Assembly: GCA_934503195.1 (NCBI GenBank)
Contig: CAKSVM010000112.1
Location: 1 to 8,904, forward strand
Direction of reading: 5' to 3'
DNA length: 8,904 nucleotides
From: an uncultured Eubacteriales bacterium
GTDB taxonomy: Bacteria > Bacillota > Clostridia > Oscillospirales > CAG-272
The translations under genes were made by a program, and so were the position numbers. The notes beneath the pieces were generated by a model. The model saw only the letters and a program-made list of their open reading frames with translations, was not told the DNA's origin and ran no database searches. Positions 1 to 6,795 of the stretch are shown piece by piece; position 1 is the stretch's first letter, and each line of letters starts with the position of its first letter.

Positions 1-739
1 GGGCTATATCGCCGATAATTTTGAGCGGACGCGCGGTGAAGACCCGGTCGCGCGCTATTCGTCGAATGTACTCGACAACAACGCCCACGCCTGGATTGAG
101 GTCTATTATGACATGTACGGCTGGGTAGTGTACGAGGCGACGACACCCTACATGTCCGACATGTACGACGGCTATGTTCCGCCGACAGCCTCAACCAGTA
201 CGGGTGCCGACACGACCATACCCGATGAAACCGAACCGGTCGAGAAGGATACGACCGAACCGGTCAGCACCGGCGGCACAACGCCGCAGAAACCTGTGAA
301 GAAATCGCTCCCGGCTGGTGTCGTCATAACGGCGATAGTCATAGCCATTATCGCTGTCATAATCATCTGCCTGAGAGCCCGTGCCGACCGTGCCGGAAAG
401 CGCTTCAGAAAACTCGTGACCGACTCGGCGGGCTCGCCCGAAGCCGCGCGCGAACTCAACACCATCCTCTACCGACTGCTGAAGCTCTGCGGACTCGTAC
501 CGCTGGCGGGCGAACAGACCGCCGACTTCGCCGCAAGAGTCGACTCAATCCTCGGCAATATCTCACCAGAGAAATTTTCGAAAGTCGCGAGAGCCGTTGA
601 GACGATCGAGTTCGCGCCATCGCACAGCGCCGCCGACACAAAGCTCGCCGCCGATTACTGCGCGTTCTTACGCTCATATCTCCTCCGCGCCGACGCAATA
701 TACACAAGGCTGTGGAGAAAATATATCCTGGCGCTCTGA
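1..739 (+). CDS. Transglutaminase-like membrane protein, C-terminal part (5' end outside window)
   Basis: The open frame enters at base 2 and gives 245 visible residues to the TGA at 737-739. The start lies upstream of the window. Residues 26-49 read NNAHAWIEVYYDMYGWVVYEAT then TP, which is the His/Asp end of a transglutaminase core as in TgpA-like proteins. His29 is the expected catalytic His. Glu45 sits 16 residues later, where the family often has Asp. The catalytic Cys would be upstream and cannot be seen. A Thr/Pro/Glu-rich linker follows (about 60-102), containing a short repeat of TEPV. One transmembrane helix follows at about 104-124, then a basic stretch and a roughly 120-residue alpha-helical tail that is probably cytoplasmic. 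This matches the C-terminal half of TgpA-like proteins (transglutaminase core outside, helix, then a DUF4129-like tail), though the tail match is weak. Substrate unknown. It converges on the next gene and reads into a hairpin array. Confidence 0.85.
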   Translation, partial: GYIADNFERTRGEDPVARYSSNVLDNNAHAWIEVYYDMYGWVVYEATTPYMSDMYDGYVPPTASTSTGADTTIPDETEPVEKDTTEPVSTGGTTPQKPVKKSLPAGVVITAIVIAIIAVIIICLRARADRAGKRFRKLVTDSAGSPEAARELNTILYRLLKLCGLVPLAGEQTADFAARVDSILGNISPEKFSKVARAVETIEFAPSHSAADTKLAADYCAFLRSYLLRADAIYTRLWRKYILAL

Positions 740-774
740 ATCCGCGCGATTCGTAAGAACCATCGCGTCCGTCT

Positions 775-989
775 CTTTTTGAGCGCTCATCGCGCTCAAA
801 AAGACGCTTGCGGCAAGCCGCAACCGTAACGGTCGGCTTCGCCGACCGGACCCGCGACCGCTGCGCGGCCGCGGGTCGCAGGCGGGGACTTACGTCCCCG
901 TCCGCCTCGCAGGGCGAGGCGGACGCCACTGCGTGCCGCCTGCCGGCCGCTTCGCGGCCGCAAAAACCGCGCCTTCCGGCGCGGTTTTT
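775..989. repeat. Tandem array of about eight GC-rich hairpins between convergent genes
   Basis: Consecutive inverted repeats fill this gap almost end to end. They are: 775-803 (12-bp stem CTTTTTGAGCGC, loop TCATC); 808-823 (6 bp, loop CAAG); 830-848 (8 bp, loop TTC); 849-877 (8-bp outer stem, one A/C mismatch, 4-bp inner stem, loop TGC); 883-900 (7 bp, loop TTAC); 900-924 (11 bp GTCCGCCTCGC, loop AGG); 944-960 (7 bp CGGCCGC, loop TTC); 962-989 (12-bp terminator). Stems differ in sequence but all are perfect or nearly so, which argues for selection on structure. No reading frame here looks like a protein. Function is unknown. It could be a stabilising or terminating 3' UTR for the converging transcripts, or an intergenic repeat element. 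Confidence 0.8.
962..989. terminator. Bidirectional intrinsic terminator between convergent genes
   Basis: A perfect 12-bp stem, AAAAACCGCGCC paired with GGCGCGGTTTTT, has a TTCC loop (974-977). A T-run ends the stem on both strands, so it can terminate both the plus-strand transglutaminase transcript and the minus-strand acetyltransferase transcript. The acetyltransferase stop codon is only 4 bases away. It is the last member of the hairpin array. Confidence 0.92.
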
Positions 990-993
990 CTGT

Positions 994-1758
994 TCATTTT
1001 TCCTTTATCTCCTCAATCACCTTCAGGAACTTCTTCTCCGAAAGTATCTCGTGCGTCACAAACTCCCCGTTATGGAATAAAGCGAACGTCGTGAAGGCCG
1101 ACGGCGCGTTCTTCGCCTTTTCGAGCGTGTCAATCTTTATAACCCGCATCGGAACCCCCGACTCCGCTGCGATCCCCTCTAAAATCGGTACATACTTCGC
1201 CGTGTACGGACATTGATTCGTGTAGTAAAGCGTGAACCCGGCCGCCATTCCGCCGTGAACCGAACTCCGCGCCGAATCGTTGAAACGCGGCCGCTCCGCG
1301 TATTCGTTAAATGGAAGCCATAAAAGCTCAAAATACGGCTCAGCCGAGTCAGCCACACGAAAGCCCTTCGCCTTCAGATAGTCCGGATCCGATAAAAATC
1401 CCTGCTTCTTCTTCGACGATAATACAACAAGCCCCCGCTTGCCCTTCTCCTTCGAATCCCGGATACATTCTTCGAGCAGTAAACTCCCGTTCCCCTGCCC
1501 CTTCAGCGAACCCGATACCCAGAAACAGTCAATGTACATGAAACCGTTCGCCGTGATCGGCACCCACGCGAACTCCGCGGGAATGTATTCGATGAAACAC
1601 TTGCCCCGTACATCGCCTTTCAGAAATACCAAACCTTCGTCCAGCCTGTCCGAAAGCCATCGCTTCTTCGACGCCACCTGAATGTCGCGGTTGTTCGAAA
1701 TCGCGCAGCAGATGTGCTCCTTCGTGAGATTTTCAGGTGTGATTCTGACAAGATTCAT
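994..1758 (-). CDS. GNAT N-acetyltransferase with C-terminal YoaP-like domain
   Basis: This 254-residue protein is close in length and layout to Bacillus subtilis YoaP. The N-terminal 150 residues form a GNAT fold, using acetyl-CoA to acetylate an unknown substrate. The pyrophosphate-binding loop is VSGSLKGQGNGSLLLEECI at 81-99, with Lys86/Gly89/Gly91 in the R/Q-x-x-G-x-G/A pattern. The C-terminal part (about 170-254) starts FTLYYTNQCPYTAKYVPILEG, a thioredoxin-like beta-alpha unit with a single Cys183 in a CPYT turn; this is typical of the YoaP-like domain. The single Cys argues against a classical CxxC disulfide oxidoreductase. The ATG at 1758 is preceded by GAGGA 6 bases upstream. The gene forms its own unit, with a strong promoter upstream and a terminator directly after the stop. 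Cytoplasmic, since no signal peptide is visible. The family is clear, the biological role is not. Confidence 0.9.
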   Translation of the reverse strand: MNLVRITPENLTKEHICCAISNNRDIQVASKKRWLSDRLDEGLVFLKGDVRGKCFIEYIPAEFAWVPITANGFMYIDCFWVSGSLKGQGNGSLLLEECIRDSKEKGKRGLVVLSSKKKQGFLSDPDYLKAKGFRVADSAEPYFELLWLPFNEYAERPRFNDSARSSVHGGMAAGFTLYYTNQCPYTAKYVPILEGIAAESGVPMRVIKIDTLEKAKNAPSAFTTFALFHNGEFVTHEILSEKKFLKVIEEIKEK

Positions 1759-1781
1759 GAAAAATCCTCGCTTTCATTTCG

Positions 1782-1807
1782 TTTGTTATATATAAGTATA
1801 CAACAAA
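1782..1807. promoter_or_regulatory. Symmetric element over the -10 box, possible operator
   Basis: Half-sites TTTGTT (1782-1787) and AACAAA (1802-1807) are exact reverse complements. The inner TATA blocks (1789-1792 and 1797-1800) are also symmetric, so about 20 of 26 bases obey dyad symmetry. The element covers the -10 hexamer and probable +1 of the acetyltransferase promoter, the usual place for a repressor site. The AT-rich composition makes chance symmetry possible. No cognate regulator is identifiable. Confidence 0.35.
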
Positions 1808-1823
1808 TAACAGATTTTGTCAA
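1795..1823 (-). promoter_or_regulatory. Near-consensus sigma-A promoter of the YoaP-like acetyltransferase gene
   Basis: On the minus strand, a perfect -35 TTGACA (1823-1818) is followed by a 17-bp AT-rich spacer and -10 TATACT (1800-1795). The start of transcription would fall near 1788, giving a leader of about 30 bases before the ATG at 1758. This is the only clear housekeeping promoter in the window, and it starts just after the lysS terminator, so the gene is transcribed independently. Confidence 0.85.
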
Positions 1824-1854
1824 GCATCTTAAAAAATAATTTACAATATCCGAC

Positions 1855-1884
1855 AAAAAATCCGCCCCGAAGGACGGATTTTTT
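1855..1884 (-). terminator. Intrinsic terminator of the ftsE-lysS operon, UUCG loop
   Basis: On the minus strand, ATCCG-T-CC, loop TTCG, GG-G-CGGAT is followed by a T-run. The C(UUCG)G tetraloop is exceptionally stable and the stem has one mismatch. Matching A-tracts and T-tracts flank both arms. It begins 10 bases after the lysS stop codon. Confidence 0.9.
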
Positions 1885-1894
1885 TATTCGTAAA

Positions 1895-3814
1895 TCAATA
1901 CAGCTTCGCGCCCGCCGGGATGTGGGGATCAACCATCAGCAGATGCAGCTTTTCCTCGCCGTTTTCGTGATGCACGGCGGAAATCAGCATGCCGCAGGAA
2001 TCAATGCCCATCATCGCTCTCGGAGGCAGATTCGTGATCGCGACGCAGGTCTTGCCGACCAACTCCTCCGGCTCGTAGTACTCGTGAATTCCGCTCAGAA
2101 TGACACGATCCGTGCCGGTTCCGTCGTCCAGAACGAACTTCAGAAGCTTCTTCGACTTCTTAACCGCTTCGCATTCCTTGACCTTGACCGCGCGGAAATC
2201 GCTCTTCGAGAAGGTCTCAAAATCAACCATGTCCTTGAATAACGGCTCGATCTCAACGTTCGAGAAGTCGATCTTCTCCTCGGCCGCGGGAGCCGGAGCC
2301 TCGCTTCCGGACTTCTTTTCGGACTCTTCAAGCGGCTTCATCGTCGGGAAAAGCAGAACGTCGCGGATCGCCGCCGAGTCAGTCAGCAGCATGCACATTC
2401 TGTCGATTCCGAATCCGATTCCGCCTGTGGGAGGCATGCCGATTTCGAGCGCGTTCAGGAAATCCTCGTCGGTGTGGTTCGCTTCCTCGTCTCCGGCCGC
2501 GAACTGCTCCTCCTGCGCCCTGAATCTCTCGCGCTGGTCGATCGGATCGTTCAGCTCGGAGTACGCGTTCGCCATCTCCCAGCCGTTCATGAAGAACTCG
2601 AAACGCTCGACGTAATCGGGGTCGGTCGGCTTCTTCTTGGTCAGCGGCGAGATCTCGATCGGATGATCCATGACAAACGTCGGCTGAATCAGATGCTCCT
2701 CGACAAACTCCTCGAAGAAGAGATTCAGAATGTCGCCCTTCTTGTGACGCTCCTCGTAATGGATTCCCTTCTCGTCGGCGACCTTCCGCGCCTCTTCGAG
2801 AGTCTTTATCTCGTGGAAATCGACGCCCGAATACTTCTTCACCGCGTCAACCATCGTGATCCGCTCAAACGGCTTGCCGAGATCCATCTCGACGCCGTTG
2901 TAGACGATCTTCGTCGTGCCGAGAACCTCATTCGCGACGTAACGGTACATATTTTCGGTAAGATCCATCATTCCGTGGTAGTCGGTGTAGGCCTGATAGA
3001 TCTCCATCAGCGTGAACTCGGGATTGTGACGCGTGTCGAGCCCCTCGTTTCTGAAGACGCGGCCGATTTCGTAAACTCTCTCGAGTCCGCCGACAATCAG
3101 ACGCTTCAGATATAGCTCAAGCGAGATTCTCAGCTTCAGATCCTCGTCCAGCGCGTTGAAATGCGTCTCGAACGGACGCGCCGCCGCGCCGCCCGCGTTG
3201 GAAACGAGCATCGGAGTCTCAACCTCCATGAATCCGAGCGAGTCGAGATAGCGTCTGACCGCGCTGACGATCTTCGAACGCTTGATGAAGGTGTCCTTGA
3301 CCTCGGGATTCATTATGAGGTCGACATAACGCTGTCTGTAACGGATGTCGGTGTTCGTGAGTCCGTGGAACTTTTCGGGGAGAATCTGAAGGCTCTTCGA
3401 GAGGAGCGTGACCTCGGTCGCGTGGATCGACGGCTCGCCGGTCTTCGTCGCGAAAACCTCGCCCTTCACGCCGATAATGTCGCCAATGTCGAACTTCTTG
3501 AAGTCAGCGTAAGCCTCCTCGCCGACAAAATCGCGCGCGACATAGACCTGAACGCTGCCCTTCAGATCCTGAATGTGGCAGAACGACGCCTTGCCCATCA
3601 CGCGCTTCGACATGAGCCGACCCGCGACGCTCACCTTCTTGCCGTTCATCCCGTCAAAATTTCCGGTGATGTCGGTCGAGTGATTCGTCACGTCGTACTT
3701 CGTGACCACAAAGGGATCCTTGCCGGCCTCCTGAAGCGCGGCGAGCTTTTCGCGCCGGACTCTCAGAAGATCGTTTATATTCTGCTCGGTCTGATTGTTC
3801 TGATTTTCAGCCAT
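1895..3814 (-). CDS. lysS: Lysyl-tRNA synthetase, class II, with C-terminal Trbp111-like tRNA-binding domain
   Basis: This protein attaches lysine to tRNA-Lys at the expense of ATP, in the cytoplasm. It has 639 residues, against about 490-510 for ordinary bacterial LysRS. Domains in order: an anticodon-binding OB fold (about 60-140); class II motif 1 (about 186-202, ending VETPM); motif 2 (GRVFRNEGLDTRHNPEFTLM, 251-270, with Arg255); motif 3 (GIGFGIDRM, 465-473, with Arg472). The synthetase proper ends near 493. After a Pro/Ala/Glu linker (about 495-515), residues 530-639 match the Trbp111/EMAP-II-like tRNA-binding OB domain known from the C-terminus of many MetRS: SKSDFRAVKVKECEAV, VILSGIHEYYEPEELVGK and MMGIDSCGML are its conserved blocks. 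The reading frame is continuous, so the fusion is real in this assembly. AAAGGA lies 9 bases before the ATG at 3814. Last gene of the operon, 34 bases after greA. Confidence 0.97.
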   Translation of the reverse strand: MAENQNNQTEQNINDLLRVRREKLAALQEAGKDPFVVTKYDVTNHSTDITGNFDGMNGKKVSVAGRLMSKRVMGKASFCHIQDLKGSVQVYVARDFVGEEAYADFKKFDIGDIIGVKGEVFATKTGEPSIHATEVTLLSKSLQILPEKFHGLTNTDIRYRQRYVDLIMNPEVKDTFIKRSKIVSAVRRYLDSLGFMEVETPMLVSNAGGAAARPFETHFNALDEDLKLRISLELYLKRLIVGGLERVYEIGRVFRNEGLDTRHNPEFTLMEIYQAYTDYHGMMDLTENMYRYVANEVLGTTKIVYNGVEMDLGKPFERITMVDAVKKYSGVDFHEIKTLEEARKVADEKGIHYEERHKKGDILNLFFEEFVEEHLIQPTFVMDHPIEISPLTKKKPTDPDYVERFEFFMNGWEMANAYSELNDPIDQRERFRAQEEQFAAGDEEANHTDEDFLNALEIGMPPTGGIGFGIDRMCMLLTDSAAIRDVLLFPTMKPLEESEKKSGSEAPAPAAEEKIDFSNVEIEPLFKDMVDFETFSKSDFRAVKVKECEAVKKSKKLLKFVLDDGTGTDRVILSGIHEYYEPEELVGKTCVAITNLPPRAMMGIDSCGMLISAVHHENGEEKLHLLMVDPHIPAGAKLY

Positions 3815-3848
3815 TTTCGTCTGTCCTTTTAATTAAATTTGCGGCAAA

Positions 3849-4331
3849 TTATGCCTTCTTGCGGATTTCAAGCACCTTGAGCTTAATGATTCCGTCTGGA
3901 GCCTCGACCTCGGCAATATCACCGACCTTCTTGCCGATGAGAGCCATGCCGATCGGCGACTGATCCGAGATGTTGTTCTTCAGCGGATCGGCCTCGTTCG
4001 TGCCGACGATGTTGTACTCGTCCTCCTCGTCAAACTCCTCGTCGTAGACCTTGACCGTCTTTCCGAGGTTGACCGTGTCGTCCGAAAGATCTGCCTCGTT
4101 GATGACGACGACATTCTTCAGGATCTCTTCGAGCTCGTTGATTCGCGACTCAACCTTCGCCTGCTCGTTCTTCGCCTCGTCGTACTCCGAGTTCTCGGAG
4201 AGGTCTCCGAACGAACGCGCGACCGCGATTGCTTCCTTGACTTCGACTCGCTTTGTGTTTTTCAGATAGTCAAGCTCGTCGGTCATCTTTTTGAGACCTT
4301 CGGGCGTGAGAGCCATGGGTTTGTTTGCCAT
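3849..4331 (-). CDS. greA: Transcription elongation factor GreA
   Basis: GreA enters the secondary channel of backtracked RNA polymerase and stimulates cleavage of the nascent RNA's 3' end, freeing stalled complexes. The 160-residue length is standard. The N-terminal antiparallel coiled coil (about 8-78) carries the tip motif GDLSENSEYDEAKNEQ (42-57). Asp43 and Glu46 match the acidic pair that positions the catalytic Mg2+. The C-terminal FKBP-like domain (about 85-158) includes ISDQSPIGMALIGKKVGD. AAAGGGAG sits 9 bases before the ATG at 4331, right after the S41 protease stop codon, which indicates co-transcription. In the 34-base gap to lysS, AATTTGC (3836-3842) and GCAAATT (3844-3850) form a small palindrome overlapping the stop codon. 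Confidence 0.97.
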   Translation of the reverse strand: MANKPMALTPEGLKKMTDELDYLKNTKRVEVKEAIAVARSFGDLSENSEYDEAKNEQAKVESRINELEEILKNVVVINEADLSDDTVNLGKTVKVYDEEFDEEDEYNIVGTNEADPLKNNISDQSPIGMALIGKKVGDIAEVEAPDGIIKLKVLEIRKKA

Positions 4332-4349
4332 ACTGATTTTCTCCCTTTG

Positions 4350-5543
4350 TTACTTAGTTAGTATTTCAACCGCTTTCTGAAGCTGATTGTCCTCAGAATC
4401 GGTTATTTTATAAATGTTCTTGCCTTCGAGCGACCTGTCAAGCTCGACCTCAAAGTCCGGCGCGATTCCGACGCCCTCGTAGTTGTCCGAGAAGGGCGGA
4501 TTGTAGAGCCGGTAGGAAATTCCGATTCCCGAGCCGTCGGGAAGCCCGATGACCGTCTGAACCGTTCCCTTTCCGTAGGTGTTCGTGCCTACGACCGTCG
4601 CCTTCTTGTAATCCTTCAGTGCCGACGTGAAGAGCTCGGCCGCACTGGCCGTCGAACCGTTCGTGAGGACGCACATCGGAAGATCGAGCGAATCGGCGTC
4701 CGACTCGTAGGTCTCGACGACGTTTCCGTCCTTGTCGGTGATCCGGACGATCGGCCCCTCGGGAAGAAGATAATCGAGAATCGAGACAATCGACCGGAGA
4801 TCCCCGCCCGGATTGTACCTGACGTCAAAAATCAGCTTCTTCACGCCCGAATCGATCAGATTCTGACAAGCTTCCCTGAACTGATCTGGCGTTCCGAGGT
4901 CGAACGAGAGAATCTTAACGATTCCGATCGTCTTGTCGGATTCAAGCACGTGACTCATAACTGACTGCTCGTTCACGTATCCGCGCTTGATTCTGAAATC
5001 GAGGAGCTCCTCGCCGCGAAGGACAGTGAACTCGGCGTATGTTCCGGCCTCGCCCTTTAATTTTGAGATTGCGGCGTTGTAGCCGAGCTCGGCCACCGAC
5101 TCGCCGTTCACGTAGACGACCAGATCCCCCGGCTCGATCCCGGCCTCAAGCGCGGGCGAGTCAGGCATGACACTGATCACCTCGATCAGGTCGTTCTGGT
5201 AGATGACGTAGACTCCGATTCCCTGCATCTCGGCGTTGGTATCCGAGACCAGCTCGGCGTACTGTTCGCGGTCGAGATAGTAGGCGTATTTGTCGCCGGT
5301 TCCGTAGACGTAGCCGCGGATCGTCTCGTCAGTCAGCGTCTCCTCGTCGATCTCGCCGATGTAGAGCTGACGGTAGAGACTGTCGACATAAGACAGCTTG
5401 TTAAATAACTGCTCCGCGCTGACGACCGAGTTCAGTTCCTTCCTGTACTTGTTTCCGAGGCCGACATAGGTGATCTGAAACGTGACCAGAGCCGCTAAAA
5501 GCATCAGAACGACCGCCGCCCCGATCGAAATTTTCTTTGACAT
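4350..5543 (-). CDS. CtpA-type C-terminal processing peptidase (S41) with PDZ domain
   Basis: This serine protease uses a Ser/Lys dyad and cleaves proteins near their C-termini, normally outside the cytoplasmic membrane. It has 397 residues. Residues 5-29 form a hydrophobic helix that is an N-terminal anchor or uncleaved signal. A PDZ domain spans about 105-187 (GIGVYVIYQNDLIEVISV, then AGIEPGDLVVYVNG). The S41 core follows from about 203. Catalytic Ser300 lies in NGSTASAAELF and Lys325 in TYGKGTVQ. Their spacing of 25 equals the Ser430/Lys455 spacing of Escherichia coli Prc, so the enzyme should be active. GAAAGG lies 8 bases before the ATG at 5543. The gene follows ftsEX and the M23 hydrolase by 48 bases; in B. 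subtilis ctpB likewise neighbours ftsEX. The substrate is unknown, and envelope or cell-wall enzyme processing is an inference from context. Confidence 0.95.
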   Translation of the reverse strand: MSKKISIGAAVVLMLLAALVTFQITYVGLGNKYRKELNSVVSAEQLFNKLSYVDSLYRQLYIGEIDEETLTDETIRGYVYGTGDKYAYYLDREQYAELVSDTNAEMQGIGVYVIYQNDLIEVISVMPDSPALEAGIEPGDLVVYVNGESVAELGYNAAISKLKGEAGTYAEFTVLRGEELLDFRIKRGYVNEQSVMSHVLESDKTIGIVKILSFDLGTPDQFREACQNLIDSGVKKLIFDVRYNPGGDLRSIVSILDYLLPEGPIVRITDKDGNVVETYESDADSLDLPMCVLTNGSTASAAELFTSALKDYKKATVVGTNTYGKGTVQTVIGLPDGSGIGISYRLYNPPFSDNYEGVGIAPDFEVELDRSLEGKNIYKITDSEDNQLQKAVEILTK

Positions 5544-5591
5544 CAGAAAAGCCTTTCAATAGAATAATATATTCGCCGTGACCGAAAGATA

Positions 5592-6782
5592 TCAGTCGGG
5601 GAAATATTTCTTGTGATTTATCCACACGCCGTTCTCGCGGATCGAGAAATGGCAGTGATTTCCGGTCGACTGTCCGGTCGAGCCGGCCTTCGCGATGATG
5701 TCGCCGCGCTTTACCTTGTCGCCGACCTTGACGCATAGCTTCGAGTTGTGCGCGTAGAGCGTGTAGATTCCGCCGCCGTGATCGATCATGACGTAGTTTC
5801 CGTAGCTCCAGTGCGAGGTCGCCGTGACGACCGTGCCGTCGTTGGCCGCGTAGATATCGGTTCCGTAGGGCACGGGAATGTCCGCGCCGTTGTGATACTC
5901 GCTCTTTCCGGTGATCGGACTTGTCCGCCAGCCGCACTCGGAGGTGATATACGTGTACTTCGTCGGAACCGGCCAGAGCATGACTCCGCCAACGTACTTG
6001 CTGTTCTTCTTCTTTTCTTCCTCTTCGAGCTGCTTTATGCGCTCCTCCATCTCGGCGTCAAGCTTTTCGATCTGCGCCTGAAGCGCGTCCTTCTGCGACT
6101 GATTGTTCCGGATCTGGGAGTTCAGCTGGGTGATATAATTCTCGTTGTCCTTGCGCTTTTTCTCAAGCTCGGCCTTCTCTTTCTCAAGGTCTTCCATGAC
6201 CTTTTCCTGCTCGGCCTTCGTATCCTCAAGATTCGACCGCTCCTCGGCGAGATCGGACTTCGTCTCCTGAAGCTCCTGCATTATCCGCGCGTCGTATTCG
6301 AGCATCGCGCCGACGCGGTCGACCCGCGACAGGAAATCGGCCAGACTCTCGGCTCCGAAGAGCATCGCGATGTACGAGGCGTCGCCGTCCTCGTGCGTGA
6401 CGCGGAGCCGCTCCTTGAAGATTTCGTAATTCTTCTCGTACTCGGACTGCTTGTCGGAGATCTCGGTCTCCTTGTCGGTTATGCTTGACTTCAGAGCCTC
6501 GATGTACTCGTTCTGGAGGTCGATTTTCTGAATCATCAGCGTAAGCTCGCTGTCAAGCTGCGACTTGTACTCAAGCGCGTTGGCCACCGATCTTGACGCC
6601 GACGTGATGCTCGACTGAATGTTCTTCAGATTCGAGCTGACCTTGTTGATCTGATCCTGAATGCTCTGCACCTTCGAGTCGCTGCCGTACTTCGAGGCCG
6701 CGCTGACCGTGGCCGCCGGAACGAACGCCGCGACCGACGAGAGGACTAAGAGAAGCGAAAGAATTCGCGTTGATTTTTTCAT
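5592..6782 (-). CDS. Secreted coiled-coil M23 murein endopeptidase, likely FtsEX partner
   Basis: The 396-residue protein starts at the ATG at 6782, which has AGGAGG 7 bases upstream and is followed directly by a signal peptide (MKKSTRILSLLLVLSS, cleavage probably near residue 28). Residues 35-260 are mainly heptad-rich coiled coil, broken by a short globular segment (about 128-160). An M23/LytM domain covers about 285-390. Zinc and catalytic residues are all present: His297 and Asp301 (HNGAD), His345 (LYAH), His376 and His378 (HCH). It should therefore cut peptide cross-links of peptidoglycan itself, unlike E. coli EnvC, whose LytM domain is degenerate and only activates amidases. The coiled coil plus LytM layout resembles EnvC, while PcsB and CwlO are FtsEX partners with other catalytic domains. 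The gene follows ftsX by 11 bases. Control by FtsEX through the coiled coil is an inference from layout and location. Confidence 0.93.
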   Translation of the reverse strand: MKKSTRILSLLLVLSSVAAFVPAATVSAASKYGSDSKVQSIQDQINKVSSNLKNIQSSITSASRSVANALEYKSQLDSELTLMIQKIDLQNEYIEALKSSITDKETEISDKQSEYEKNYEIFKERLRVTHEDGDASYIAMLFGAESLADFLSRVDRVGAMLEYDARIMQELQETKSDLAEERSNLEDTKAEQEKVMEDLEKEKAELEKKRKDNENYITQLNSQIRNNQSQKDALQAQIEKLDAEMEERIKQLEEEEKKKNSKYVGGVMLWPVPTKYTYITSECGWRTSPITGKSEYHNGADIPVPYGTDIYAANDGTVVTATSHWSYGNYVMIDHGGGIYTLYAHNSKLCVKVGDKVKRGDIIAKAGSTGQSTGNHCHFSIRENGVWINHKKYFPD

Positions 6783-6789
6783 CAAAATA

Positions 6790-6795
6790 CCTCCT
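6790..6795 (-). promoter_or_regulatory. Ribosome binding site AGGAGG that fixes the M23 gene start
   Basis: A perfect AGGAGG lies 7 bases before the ATG at 6782 and overlaps the TAG stop codon of ftsX (6796-6794). The frame is open further upstream to 6965, but that extension is Arg/His-rich antisense-like sequence lying inside ftsX and has no such site. Terminating ribosomes on ftsX would cover this site, suggesting coupled translation. Confidence 0.85.

Noticed and set aside
775..960. Hairpin array as a CRISPR array or integron attC cassette series
   Set aside because: There are no repeated identical units with unique spacers, and no attC core sites, integrase or cas genes. The stems all differ.
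808..1080. Plus-strand open frame across the hairpin array
   Set aside because: The translation is a low-complexity by-product of GC-rich inverted repeats and runs into the acetyltransferase gene antisense. No protein family is recognisable.
3161..3832. Long plus-strand open frame opposite lysS, and similar frames opposite the M23 gene and lysS at 2474-3115 and 5748-6488
   Set aside because: These mirror the codon bias of the real minus-strand genes (RVDLL-type composition) and have no recognisable domain or binding site.
3835..3851. AATTTGC/GCAAATT palindrome between greA and lysS as a terminator
   Set aside because: The stem is AT-rich and short, has no real loop and no T-run, and directly precedes the lysS ribosome binding site. 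It is probably chance, or at most a weak mRNA feature.
5544..5591. AT-rich gap before the S41 protease gene as an internal promoter
   Set aside because: A TATTAT-like -10 is present on the minus strand, but no -35 hexamer is found at suitable spacing.
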